Part shown: in pieces, positions 7,755 to 15,742 of the stretch | Layout: each line of letters opens with the position of its first letter | Numbering within the stretch: the stretch's first letter is position 1 | Assembly (NCBI RefSeq): GCF_003858395.1 | Contig: NZ_QWEV01000005.1 | Location: forward strand, 4,030,001-4,094,000 | Origin: Acidipila sp. EB88 | GTDB taxonomy: Bacteria; Acidobacteriota; Terriglobia; Terriglobales; Acidobacteriaceae | Reading direction: 5' to 3' | Length of the DNA: 64,000 nucleotides | Position numbers and translations under genes: made by a program | Notes under the pieces: model-generated | What the model saw: the letters and a program-made list of their open reading frames with translations, nothing else | Told to the model about the DNA's origin: nothing | Database searches by the model: none

Positions 7755-9179
7755 TCACGCATGCATCGCTCCAGCGTGGTCCAGGGTATTGAGCTTGCTC
7801 ATGGCGCGGAGGATGGTGTCGGCATCCGCGTCGAGCAGCTCGGAGTTACGCTGCGTGGCCTTGATCTCGCCCGCATAGGAAGACATCTCCGCGGCATCGA
7901 GCAGCTCGCCCCGGTGGTACTGGATGGTGAAATCAGAGTCTTTCAGTGTGTGCCCAGTCAGGAACAGGACGACGGACGCCCCGGGATCGATCCTCCCGGC
8001 TGCCTGCAGCTTCTTGAAGCCGGCGAGCGTCACTGCGGAAGCCGGCTCGCAGCCGATGCCTTCCCTGCCAATCTCGGCCTTGGCCAGGGCCAGTTCGGCT
8101 TCTGAAACCTGTTCGCAGTACCCGTCGGTGAGCTGCAGGATGCGCAGCGCCTTGCGCCACGAGGCGGGATTGCCGATCTGGATGGCGCTGGCCCGCGTTT
8201 TAGCTGTCACCGGCTCAAGGCGGCTGGCATCGGCACCCTTCTGGATCAGCCGATAGAGCGGGTTCGCACCCTCGGCCTGGATCACCGAGAGCCTCGGCAT
8301 GCGCGTCGTGAGACCAAGCAGCATCAGTTCCTCAAACCCCTTACCCAAGGCTGAGACATTGGCCAGATTGCCGCCCGGCACGATCACGTGATCGGGAACA
8401 TCCCAGTTCATCGCTTCGGCGATCTCGAACGCCGGGGTCTTCTGCCCCTCCAGCCGGTAGGGGTTCACCGAGTTGAGCAGAAACACCGGGGCGCGGCGCA
8501 CCACTTCCGCAAGCACCCGCACACAGCCGTCGAAGTCAGTTCTCAGCTGGAAGGTATGGGCGCCGTAGTCCATGGACTGCGACAGCTTACCCCAGGCGAT
8601 CTTGCCTTCGGGAATCAGCACCAGCGAACGCATGCCTGCGCGCGCTGCATAGGCTGCCATGGCGGCGGACGTATTTCCCGTGGAGGCGCAGGCCACCCAG
8701 TCGAAACCATCCTCGTGCGCGACGGAGAGCGCGGCGGTCATACCGGTGTCCTTGAAAGAGCCGGTAGGATTCATCCCCTGGTGCTTGGCGTAGAGCGCCT
8801 CATGCCCAAGGCGGCGCCCGCTCTGCTTCAGATGAAACAGGGGCGTGTTGCCTTCCCGCAGGGTGATGATCTTGGAGGTGTCCTGCACGATGGGCAGGAG
8901 GTCGCGGAAGCGCCAGACACCGCTCTGGTCAATGGCGGCGCTGGAAAGACGCCGCCGCTGCCAGCGGTCACGCATCTGCTGCACCGAAAGTCTGTCCGCG
9001 CCCTCAGAGCTCGACCAATGGGGATAGTGCACGGCATAAAGGTCGCCGCACTCGCAACGGAGGTCGCCTTTAAGGGTGCCGCGACCAGCCTGGGTGCCAC
9101 ACCCGGTGCAGAGGAGTTGATGGAGGTCGGTTGCGCCTGTCTCATTCACGGCAGTGGCCTCATACGCTGCACTATGCAT
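7755..9179 (-). CDS. thrC: threonine synthase
   Basis: 474 residues. The N-terminal zinc-ribbon-like segment carries CTGC (24-27) and CEC (42-44). The PLP-dependent lyase core binds cofactor at Lys143 (GSFKDTGM). The enzyme converts O-phosphohomoserine to threonine, and the adjacent thrB makes its substrate. This is the class with an extra N-terminal Cys module. The ATG context has only a weak AGG ribosome site. Confidence 0.94.
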   Translation of the reverse strand: MHSAAYEATAVNETGATDLHQLLCTGCGTQAGRGTLKGDLRCECGDLYAVHYPHWSSSEGADRLSVQQMRDRWQRRRLSSAAIDQSGVWRFRDLLPIVQDTSKIITLREGNTPLFHLKQSGRRLGHEALYAKHQGMNPTGSFKDTGMTAALSVAHEDGFDWVACASTGNTSAAMAAYAARAGMRSLVLIPEGKIAWGKLSQSMDYGAHTFQLRTDFDGCVRVLAEVVRRAPVFLLNSVNPYRLEGQKTPAFEIAEAMNWDVPDHVIVPGGNLANVSALGKGFEELMLLGLTTRMPRLSVIQAEGANPLYRLIQKGADASRLEPVTAKTRASAIQIGNPASWRKALRILQLTDGYCEQVSEAELALAKAEIGREGIGCEPASAVTLAGFKKLQAAGRIDPGASVVLFLTGHTLKDSDFTIQYHRGELLDAAEMSSYAGEIKATQRNSELLDADADTILRAMSKLNTLDHAGAMHA

Positions 9180-9490
9180 AGTTAGTTAGCCTACCGCATC
9201 GGAACGGGTCTTGCGTGGTCCGGTGTCCGGCTCGGCGCAGCGTCGTCGACCGGCGACAGGACCCTTTGGCGGATGTTGCTGCCCGCAGGTGCAGAGGCGT
9301 CGCCAGTATAACCGCACGCAACAGGAAGGACTGCTTGAGAGCGCCGGCCAGAACGCCTCCACGCAGGCCCGGTTTGAAGCACGCCGATGACTGCTAGGTC
9401 TCTGCACAGCGCAGCCGACCCAGAACGCTGCGGGAACAACCGGGCTAAGTCGTACCGGAGATAGCGAGACAAAGTCGTATACTACCGGCT
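9180..9490. other. divergent intergenic region thrC / molybdate operon
   Basis: This 311-base spacer must hold promoters for both directions. Only the -10 next to the Mop regulator stands out. Two copies of AAGTCGTA...CCGG at 9446-9456 and 9472-9488 flank that -10 and could be an operator. I see no gene, riboswitch or repeat otherwise. Confidence 0.5.
9478..9483 (+). promoter_or_regulatory. candidate -10 for the molybdate operon, leaderless type
   Basis: TATACT is followed by 7 bases and then the ATG at 9491. No Shine-Dalgarno sequence can fit between them. The -35 is weak. Confidence 0.6.
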
Positions 9491-9892
9491 ATGCCAGCCA
9501 TGCTTACGCCCAGAGAGGCCGCGCTTCGCCTGGGCATCTCCTACCCGACCATGAAGCAATGGCTCTACAACGGGAAGGTCAAGGCAGCAAAGACCCCGGG
9601 TGGGCACTACCGCATCGATGAAAGCGAACTGGACGCATGGCTGCACAAGGCCCGCGGTCCGGAGACGCCGAAGCGCGAAATGATGCGCACGATTTCGGGG
9701 CGCAACCAGCTTGTGGGCCGCGTGGTGGATTTGCGGGTTGAAGGACTGCTGGCACAGGTCAAGATTTCGATCGGCGGCCAGATCCTCACGTCCATCATCA
9801 CGGCAGATGCAGCGCGCGAACTTAACCTGGTCGTGGGCGAGACGGTGGCTGCCCTGGTGAAGGCCACAGAAGTCATGGTGTTGCGCGTATGA
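9491..9892 (+). CDS. HTH-Mop (TOBE) molybdate-responsive regulator
   Basis: 133 residues in two parts. Residues 4-55 are an excisionase/MerR-like HTH (LTPREAALRLGISYPTMKQW, then GHYRIDESELDAWL). Residues 66-133 are a Mop/TOBE molybdate-binding domain (ISGRNQLVGRVVDLRVEGL through VGETVAALVKATEVMVLRV). The combination is a compact functional analogue of ModE, which instead joins a winged helix to two TOBE domains. Its stop overlaps the modA start (ATGA), so it is the first gene of modABC. It most likely senses molybdate or tungstate and controls this operon. Confidence 0.9.
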   Translation: MPAMLTPREAALRLGISYPTMKQWLYNGKVKAAKTPGGHYRIDESELDAWLHKARGPETPKREMMRTISGRNQLVGRVVDLRVEGLLAQVKISIGGQILTSIITADAARELNLVVGETVAALVKATEVMVLRV

Positions 9893-10728
9893 AAACAATC
9901 CTGAAAAACCAGTCAGGCGCTGGGTGGCAACTGGCAGTGCGCCGGGCTGCAATACTGGCGGCGGTCTGGGCGCTCTGCTGCGGTGGTTCTGCGTTACTCT
10001 CTGCGCAGTCCGCGCACACTGTTCCCGTTGTGCATGTAGCAGCCGCTGCTGATCTGCAACCGGTGCTGCCCGCAGTGCTTGAAACGTTCGAGCACCGCAC
10101 CGGGATCCACGCGGAGGCTACCTACCAGAGCTCGGCGACGCTGACGCAGCAGATCTTCAACGGTGCTCCGTTCGACCTGTTCCTGGCCGCCGACATGAGC
10201 TATCCCCAGCGCCTCGTCGCTGCCGGCCTCACCAACGAAAGCCGGCCCGTGCCATATGCGCGCGGAACGCTGGTGCTGTGGGCACGGCACGATGCCAAGG
10301 TGTTGCGGGGCGGTCCCCTGACGTTCGCCGTGCTGCGCCACCCGCAGCTGCAATCCGTCGCCATCGCGAACCCGGACCATGCTCCCTACGGACGCGCGGC
10401 CAAGGCTGCCATTGCAACCATGCACCTTGCGAGCACTCTGGGCCCCAAGCTAAAGGTGGCTGAAAACATTGCCCAGGCAGCCCAGTATGCCGATTCCGGC
10501 AATGCCGAGGTGGGCTTCCTGTCGCTGACCAGCGCCAGCAGCGCGAAGCTCAGTGCGGATGGCACCTACCTGAAAGTTCCCGAGGAGTTCTACCCGCCGA
10601 TCGTGCAGGGTGCCGTTGTGCTGCACAAGGGTGCCAATGCAGCGGCCGCCGAGCAGCTGCTGCACTTCCTCGCTGCCCCGTCGACCCGCGCGATGCTGGC
10701 GAGTGGCGGGCTGCAGCCGCCACAGTAG
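9889..10728 (+). CDS. modA: molybdate ABC transporter, periplasmic binding protein
   Basis: 279 residues with a long signal peptide: a basic N-terminus, then a hydrophobic stretch around residues 20-38 ending near SAQS. The mature part starts with the family pattern VHVAAAADLQPVLPAVLETFE and contains the anion-binding SSATLTQQI and LFLAADMSYP motifs. It captures molybdate for the ModBC channel. It overlaps the upstream HTH-Mop gene by four bases and precedes modB by 11 bases. Confidence 0.94.
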   Translation: MKTILKNQSGAGWQLAVRRAAILAAVWALCCGGSALLSAQSAHTVPVVHVAAAADLQPVLPAVLETFEHRTGIHAEATYQSSATLTQQIFNGAPFDLFLAADMSYPQRLVAAGLTNESRPVPYARGTLVLWARHDAKVLRGGPLTFAVLRHPQLQSVAIANPDHAPYGRAAKAAIATMHLASTLGPKLKVAENIAQAAQYADSGNAEVGFLSLTSASSAKLSADGTYLKVPEEFYPPIVQGAVVLHKGANAAAAEQLLHFLAAPSTRAMLASGGLQPPQ

Positions 10729-10739
10729 ACCCTAGAGAG

Positions 10740-11408
10740 ATGGTGGACACCGAAGCCCTGCTGCTTACCCTGCGCCTTTCCTCGCTATGCGCCCTGCTGT
10801 TGCTTGTAGCGACCGTTCCGCTAGCGGCGTGGCTGGTACTGGGCCGCAGCGGCTGGCGACCGGTGGCAGAGGCGATCGCGATGGTGCCGCTGGTGCTGCC
10901 GCCGACCGTGCTTGGCTACTACCTGCTGGTGCTGCTTGGCCCACGCACAGCCCTGGGACGCGCGTTGACCCACGTGCTGGGGCACCCGCTGGCGTTTTCC
11001 TTCGCGGGGCTGCTGATCGGTTCCCTTTTGTACAGCCTGCCGTTTGCGTTGCAGCCACTGGTAGCGGGCTTTTCGCAGGTTCCGCGGGAGCTGCTGGAAG
11101 CAGCTGCGCTGCTGGGTGCAGGGCGGCTCCGGGTGGTGTGGTCGGTGCTGCTGCCCTTGTCGCGCCGCGCGATCCTGGGCAGCGTGCTGCTGGCGTTTGC
11201 GCACACTGTGGGCGAGTTCGGCGTGGTGCTGATGATCGGGGGCGATATCCCGGGAGCGACGCGTACGCTTTCCATTTCGCTGCTCGACTCGGTACAAAGC
11301 TTTGATTATGCCGCCGCGAATCGTACTGCGACCCTGTTGCTGGTGGCCTCGGTTGCCGGCCTCACCGCGCTGTACTCGCTGCGTCAACGGCGGTCGCGAT
11401 CTTGGTGA
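10740..11408 (+). CDS. modB: molybdate ABC transporter, permease
   Basis: 222 residues with five to six membrane segments. The cytoplasmic EAA loop that docks on the ATPase is visible as ELLEAAALLGAGRLRVVWSV. It uses the normal ModB start region (LLLTLRLSSLCALLLL) and is a normal length for the family. The ATG is preceded by GAGAG. The stop overlaps the modC start. Confidence 0.94.
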   Translation: MVDTEALLLTLRLSSLCALLLLVATVPLAAWLVLGRSGWRPVAEAIAMVPLVLPPTVLGYYLLVLLGPRTALGRALTHVLGHPLAFSFAGLLIGSLLYSLPFALQPLVAGFSQVPRELLEAAALLGAGRLRVVWSVLLPLSRRAILGSVLLAFAHTVGEFGVVLMIGGDIPGATRTLSISLLDSVQSFDYAAANRTATLLLVASVAGLTALYSLRQRRSRSW

Positions 11409-12172
11409 GCGTGGCGCAGGGCGCAACCGGGCACAGCGGAGCCCCGCTGCTGGAGATCCACCTGAGTCACCGCATCGGGTCGCTGCCGATGCAGGCCAGC
11501 TTATGCCTAAGTGGCGAGCGCTCCGCGCTGTTCGGGCCATCGGGTTCCGGCAAGAGCACGCTGCTCAGGATTCTGGCTGGCCTTTGTCAGCCGCGCGACG
11601 GCCGGGTGGCGCTGGAAGGCCGGGTTCTCCTGGATACAGCCGCCGCCATCGTTCTGCCGCCCGCGGACCGACGCATCGGGCTGGTCACGCAGCAGCCTGC
11701 GCTGTTCCCGCACCTGTCTGTGCAGGACAACCTCGGATTTGGGCTCAGGCATTTGTCGCCGGCCGAGCAGAAGGCGCGCATCGATCAGCCCTGCGAGCTG
11801 TTTCAGCTCAATGAGCTGCGGTCGCGGTGGCCTGCCACGCTCTCGGGTGGAGAAAGGCAGCGTGTGGCGCTGGTGCGGGCGATGGTGCGCCAGCCACGGC
11901 TGCTGCTGCTGGATGAACCGTTCAGTGCGCTCGACGGCGCCAGCAAGAAGGACACCTGGCTGGCGCTCGGGCCCTATCTCCAGCAGCACAACATCGCGAC
12001 GCTGCTCGTCTCGCATGACGCTGCGGAGGTCTGGAGCCATGCCGACTACGTGGTGCGTATCGCGGAAGGATCGGTGACGGCCCAAGGCCCGCCTGAGCGA
12101 ATCCTTGCCGGCGAACGGATGCGGGCGCTAGAGCAGTTTGGCGCGCGTGACGCGGTGGAAGAGGCGCGCTAG
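11405..12172 (+). CDS. modC: molybdate ABC transporter, ATPase (no TOBE domain)
   Basis: About 255 residues. It has Walker A GPSGSGKST, the signature LSGGERQR, Walker B LLLLDEPFSAL and the H-loop VSHD. The likely start is a GTG that overlaps the modB stop (GTGA); a TTG one codon earlier is possible. Typical ModC proteins are ~350 residues because of a C-terminal TOBE domain; this one stops right after the ATPase core. The Mop domain in this operon is on the HTH regulator instead. Confidence 0.93.
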   Translation: MSVAQGATGHSGAPLLEIHLSHRIGSLPMQASLCLSGERSALFGPSGSGKSTLLRILAGLCQPRDGRVALEGRVLLDTAAAIVLPPADRRIGLVTQQPALFPHLSVQDNLGFGLRHLSPAEQKARIDQPCELFQLNELRSRWPATLSGGERQRVALVRAMVRQPRLLLLDEPFSALDGASKKDTWLALGPYLQQHNIATLLVSHDAAEVWSHADYVVRIAEGSVTAQGPPERILAGERMRALEQFGARDAVEEAR

Positions 12173-12255
12173 CTGGACCTGGCGCTGTGGCGTTCACACG
12201 CCCTGGGCAACGACCCGGCGCGGCCGCACCCGGATACTGCCAGCCATGCAGCCGA

Positions 12256-13470
12256 CTATCCGACCGAAATCGGTTCCTGCTCCAGTTGAACGCCGAAGCG
12301 CAGCTTCACCCCTGTGGCAAGCGCATCGCGAAGGGCGATGACCTCGGCGGCAGTGGCCTCGCCAGAGTGGTTGGTGAGTGCGAGCGTGTGCTTGGAGGAG
12401 ATGGCGGCGCCGGCCATGCGGAACCCCTTTGGAAAACCTGCCTGCTCCAGCAGCCATGCAGCGGGCAGCTTGCGCTGAGGGCTGCCATCCGTGGCGGCGG
12501 GCGCGGGATAAGACGGTGTGTTCGCAGGGGCGACGGAGGCGGCGATCGAGCGGTAGAGCGTCTCGGCGACAACAGGATTCTTGAAAAAAGAGCCGGCGCT
12601 GCGGGTGTCAGGATCGCGCGCCGGTTGAGCGGCGTTGTCGATCACCATGCCCTTGGCGCGGCGGATGGTGCGGATGGCTTCCGCAACCTCCGGCAGCGAG
12701 GGTGTGGTGGTGCGATCGGCGAAGAAGCGCTGCACATCGGCATAGGCGAGCGACGGCGCCGCGCCGGGGTGCAGCGCGAACTCCACGGAGGTAACGACGT
12801 AGCGCCCGCGATCCGGCGCGGTGTTGAAGCGGCTGGTGCGGTAGGCGAAGCCGCACTGCTCGTTGGGGAAGCAGACGAAGCAGTCTCCTTCGCGATCGTA
12901 GCAACGGACGGAGGTGATGCACTGCGCAACTTCCTGCCCATAGGCGCCGACGTTCTGCACGGGGGTGCCACCGACGGTGCCCGGGATGCCGGCAAGACAC
13001 TCCATGCCGGCGCAGCCTGCGCCGACGGAGCGGGCAACGAGCGCGTCCCAGTCTTCGCCCGCAGCCGCTGCGAACGTTGTGGTGCCCGCAGCATCGTCGT
13101 GCGTGGTCTGCACGCCGAGCAGGGCGATGTGGAGCACGAGGCCGGCAAAGCCGCTGTCCGCGACGAGCACGTTGCTGCCGCCTCCGAGCACAAACAGGGG
13201 TAGCCCCTGTCTGCGGGCCCATTGGCAGGCTGCGGCAAGCTGCTGCTCCGTCGCAACAGAAGCAAACCAGCGGGCCGGCCCGCCGATACCAAACGTGGTG
13301 TAGGGAGCGAGCAGCACCTGCTCCCGGAGGGGAAAGCCGGGCCCGGCACCATCCGTCGGCTGCGGCAAAGTGTCGTGCAGCGACGCTCCAGGGGTGACGA
13401 CAGGATGGTCGGCGGCAGGCGTAGCAGCAGCGCGTTTGGGAGAATGCATCGGGGCCGGAGAGTTGAGCAT
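12256..13470 (-). CDS. murB: UDP-N-acetylmuramate dehydrogenase (UDP-N-acetylenolpyruvoylglucosamine reductase)
   Basis: Second committed step of peptidoglycan precursor synthesis, reducing the enolpyruvyl product of MurA with NADPH. The FAD-binding start motif YTTFGIGGPARWF is at residues ~56-68, with the second FAD segment FVLGGGSNVLVADSGF. The active-site serine lies in SAGSFFKNP and a C-terminal Glu in NHSGEATA. At 404 residues it has ~50 extra N-terminal residues of low complexity. AAGGG precedes the ATG. Its substrate enzyme murA is also in the window (45.8 kb). Confidence 0.94.
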   Translation of the reverse strand: MLNSPAPMHSPKRAAATPAADHPVVTPGASLHDTLPQPTDGAGPGFPLREQVLLAPYTTFGIGGPARWFASVATEQQLAAACQWARRQGLPLFVLGGGSNVLVADSGFAGLVLHIALLGVQTTHDDAAGTTTFAAAAGEDWDALVARSVGAGCAGMECLAGIPGTVGGTPVQNVGAYGQEVAQCITSVRCYDREGDCFVCFPNEQCGFAYRTSRFNTAPDRGRYVVTSVEFALHPGAAPSLAYADVQRFFADRTTTPSLPEVAEAIRTIRRAKGMVIDNAAQPARDPDTRSAGSFFKNPVVAETLYRSIAASVAPANTPSYPAPAATDGSPQRKLPAAWLLEQAGFPKGFRMAGAAISSKHTLALTNHSGEATAAEVIALRDALATGVKLRFGVQLEQEPISVG

Positions 13471-13589
13471 CTGGAACCCTTAGGGTAACGCGTCGCGTCG
13501 TCGGTCGAACAGGCTCCGGCGGCCGACGCGCTTACAATAAAAGGGTGGCTGCGGCAACCAAGCGCACGCCCTTCCTCGAGAGGAGTTTT

Positions 13590-14015
13590 ATGTATCCAGA
13601 GATCATGGTCATCCCGATGCGGGAAGAGCTGACGCGGGTCGGCATCACTGAGGCGCGGACCCCGGCGGAAGTGGATGCGGCGCTGGCAAAGTCCGGCACC
13701 ACGATGGTTGTTGTGAACTCGATCTGCGGCTGCGCAGCGGGCAAGATGCGCCCGGGCGTTCGCCTGGCGTTGCAGGGTACGGTGAAGCCGGACCAGTCGG
13801 TCACGGTGTTTGCCGGCCAGGATCGCGACGCGACCGAAAAGGCGCGTGGCTACTTCGGCAGCAACCCTCCCACCTCGCCAGCGATCGCTATTCTGCGCGA
13901 CGGAGAATTGGTGTACCTGATGCAGCGGTACGCAATTGAGGCCAACACGGCACAGGCCATCGCAGGCGAACTGCAGAGGGCGTTCCAGGAATTCTGCGCT
14001 ACGGCAAACGCGTAG
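13590..14015 (+). CDS. bacilliredoxin (BrxA/BrxB, YphP family)
   Basis: 141 residues with the CGC redox motif at 46-48 (NSICGCAAGKMRPG), which defines the family. In Firmicutes these proteins remove bacillithiol from mixed disulfides; whether this organism makes bacillithiol cannot be seen here. The start is the ATG at 13590 with AGAGGAG upstream; a longer frame from 13545 adds only non-conserved residues. ACAATA about 45 bases upstream is a possible -10. The gene stands alone and ends in a strong terminator. Confidence 0.92.
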   Translation: MYPEIMVIPMREELTRVGITEARTPAEVDAALAKSGTTMVVVNSICGCAAGKMRPGVRLALQGTVKPDQSVTVFAGQDRDATEKARGYFGSNPPTSPAIAILRDGELVYLMQRYAIEANTAQAIAGELQRAFQEFCATANA

Positions 14016-14028
14016 GCTGAGCGGCAGC

Positions 14029-14058
14029 AAAAGAGCCCGGCTAAAGCCGGGCTCTTTT
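14029..14058. terminator. bidirectional intrinsic terminator after the bacilliredoxin
   Basis: AAAAGAGCCCGGC pairs with GCCGGGCTCTTTT around a TAAA loop. It sits between convergent genes and its stem sequence is nearly the same as the lexA terminator. Confidence 0.9.
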
Positions 14059-14136
14059 GTCTGCGCGTTGAAGGAGCGGTTCCCTTCTTCTGCGGCTGCT
14101 GGGATGCAGGAGCACTGCTTCTCAGCAGCGCTCCTG

Positions 14137-15681
14137 CTAGCGCCCCGTGGTCTCGCCCTGCGGCAGCTTCTGCACGTTGCTGTGCTTCACCGAGTAGCCG
14201 AAGTAGATCACGAGCCCCACGACCAGCCACACACCGACCACCTCCCAGGTGAGGGCGGGCAGCTGGAACATGAGGTAGAAGGCGCTGATGATGCCGCAGA
14301 TCGGCACGAGCGGCACCAGCGGCGTCTTGAACGGACGGACGAGATCAGGCTGCCGTACACGCAGGATCCACACACCGGCCGAGACGATGGAAAACGCAAG
14401 CAGCGTGCCCATATTGACCAACTGCGAGAGGCGGTCAACGTCGAGCATGGCAGGGAGAAAAGCAACCACGCCGCCGACCACGATGCTGGAGATCCAAGGG
14501 GTGCGGAACCTGGGATGCACGGCGCTCGCCCACTTCGGCAGCAGACCGTCCTTGGACATGGAGAAGAACACGCGCGACTGGCCAAGCAGCATGACCAGCA
14601 TGACGGTGAACAACCCGAACACCGCGCCAACCTTGACCAGGATGCCGCCCCACGCAACACCGGTCGCATCAATACCGACCGCCACCGGCTCTGCGACGTT
14701 GAGCGTGCGGTAGTTGACCATGCCGGTGAGCACCAGCGAAACCACGATGTACAGAAGGGTGCAGAAGACCAGCGATCCGAGGATACCGATGGGCATGTCT
14801 CGGCGAGGGTTCTTGGCTTCCTGCGCGGCGGTGGAAACCGCGTCAAAGCCGATGTAGGCGAAGAAGACCGAGGCCGCGCCAGCAGCGATCCCCGAGACTC
14901 CGTAGCGGCCCGGCCCCTCGTTCGGCGGGATGAACGGGTGCCAGTTGGCGTGCGCGATGCTGGGGTGGTGAATAAGGTAGTTGATGCCGAGCACCAGGAA
15001 GACGCCGACGATCAGCAGCTTCACGATCACGATCAAGGAGTTGAGGTTCGCCGACTCCTTGATGCCGACGACCAGGATCGTCGTGACCAGCGCGATGATC
15101 AGGAAAGCGATGAGGTTGAAGGCGCCGGTGACATGCGGGAGGGAGCTGAGGTCAGAACCGGGCAGGAAAGAACCGGCAAGCTGCCACCGGTTGTGGGTCA
15201 GGTAGACCGAGGCGCCGTAGTTGTAACAGAAGCGGGCGATCGCAGGCGAAGGGGTGTAGCCAAGCTGGCCCACCAGCGAAAGCAGGTAGCCCGACCAGCC
15301 ACTGGCCACCGTTGCGGCACCAAAGGCGTACTCCAGCACAAGGTCCCAGCCGATAATCCAGGCGACGAACTCGCCGAGCGTAGCGTAACCGTAGGTGTAG
15401 GCAGACCCGGCAATGGGGATAATCGAGGCGAATTCGGCATAGCAGAGGCCGGCAAAGGCACAGGTGATGCCGGCGAGCACAAACGAGAGCGCCAGCGCAG
15501 GACCCGCGTTGGCTGCCGCTGCGTGGCCCGTAAGCACAAAGATACCTGCACCCACAATGGCGCCGATGCCAAGCGTGATGAGGTTGATGGGCCCGAGCGA
15601 ACGTTTGAGCGTGTGTTCGCCTTCTTCGCTGGCCTCATGCTTGAGCATGGAAAGCGGCTTGGTTGCTAGGAGGTTCGCCAT
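14137..15681 (-). CDS. APC-family amino acid permease (CAT-like)
   Basis: 514 residues with about 12-13 predicted membrane segments. The first helix has the substrate-site glycine motif GAIVGAGIFVLTG, and helix 2-3 shows the normal APC pattern (SYAEFAS-like CYAEFASIIPIAGSAYTY). FAYIGFDAVSTAAQEAKNP marks helix 6. This resembles cationic amino acid transporters, but substrate cannot be fixed from sequence alone. AAGGGA lies upstream of the ATG. It is the last gene of a minus-strand run thiE, permease, permease, with a 61-base gap to the upstream permease. Confidence 0.9.
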   Translation of the reverse strand: MANLLATKPLSMLKHEASEEGEHTLKRSLGPINLITLGIGAIVGAGIFVLTGHAAAANAGPALALSFVLAGITCAFAGLCYAEFASIIPIAGSAYTYGYATLGEFVAWIIGWDLVLEYAFGAATVASGWSGYLLSLVGQLGYTPSPAIARFCYNYGASVYLTHNRWQLAGSFLPGSDLSSLPHVTGAFNLIAFLIIALVTTILVVGIKESANLNSLIVIVKLLIVGVFLVLGINYLIHHPSIAHANWHPFIPPNEGPGRYGVSGIAAGAASVFFAYIGFDAVSTAAQEAKNPRRDMPIGILGSLVFCTLLYIVVSLVLTGMVNYRTLNVAEPVAVGIDATGVAWGGILVKVGAVFGLFTVMLVMLLGQSRVFFSMSKDGLLPKWASAVHPRFRTPWISSIVVGGVVAFLPAMLDVDRLSQLVNMGTLLAFSIVSAGVWILRVRQPDLVRPFKTPLVPLVPICGIISAFYLMFQLPALTWEVVGVWLVVGLVIYFGYSVKHSNVQKLPQGETTGR

Positions 15682-15742
15682 GGGGCCAAGTCCCTTCTTG
15701 TGGTGCTGAGTTTGAACTTATATGCGCTGCGATTGCCCAAGA

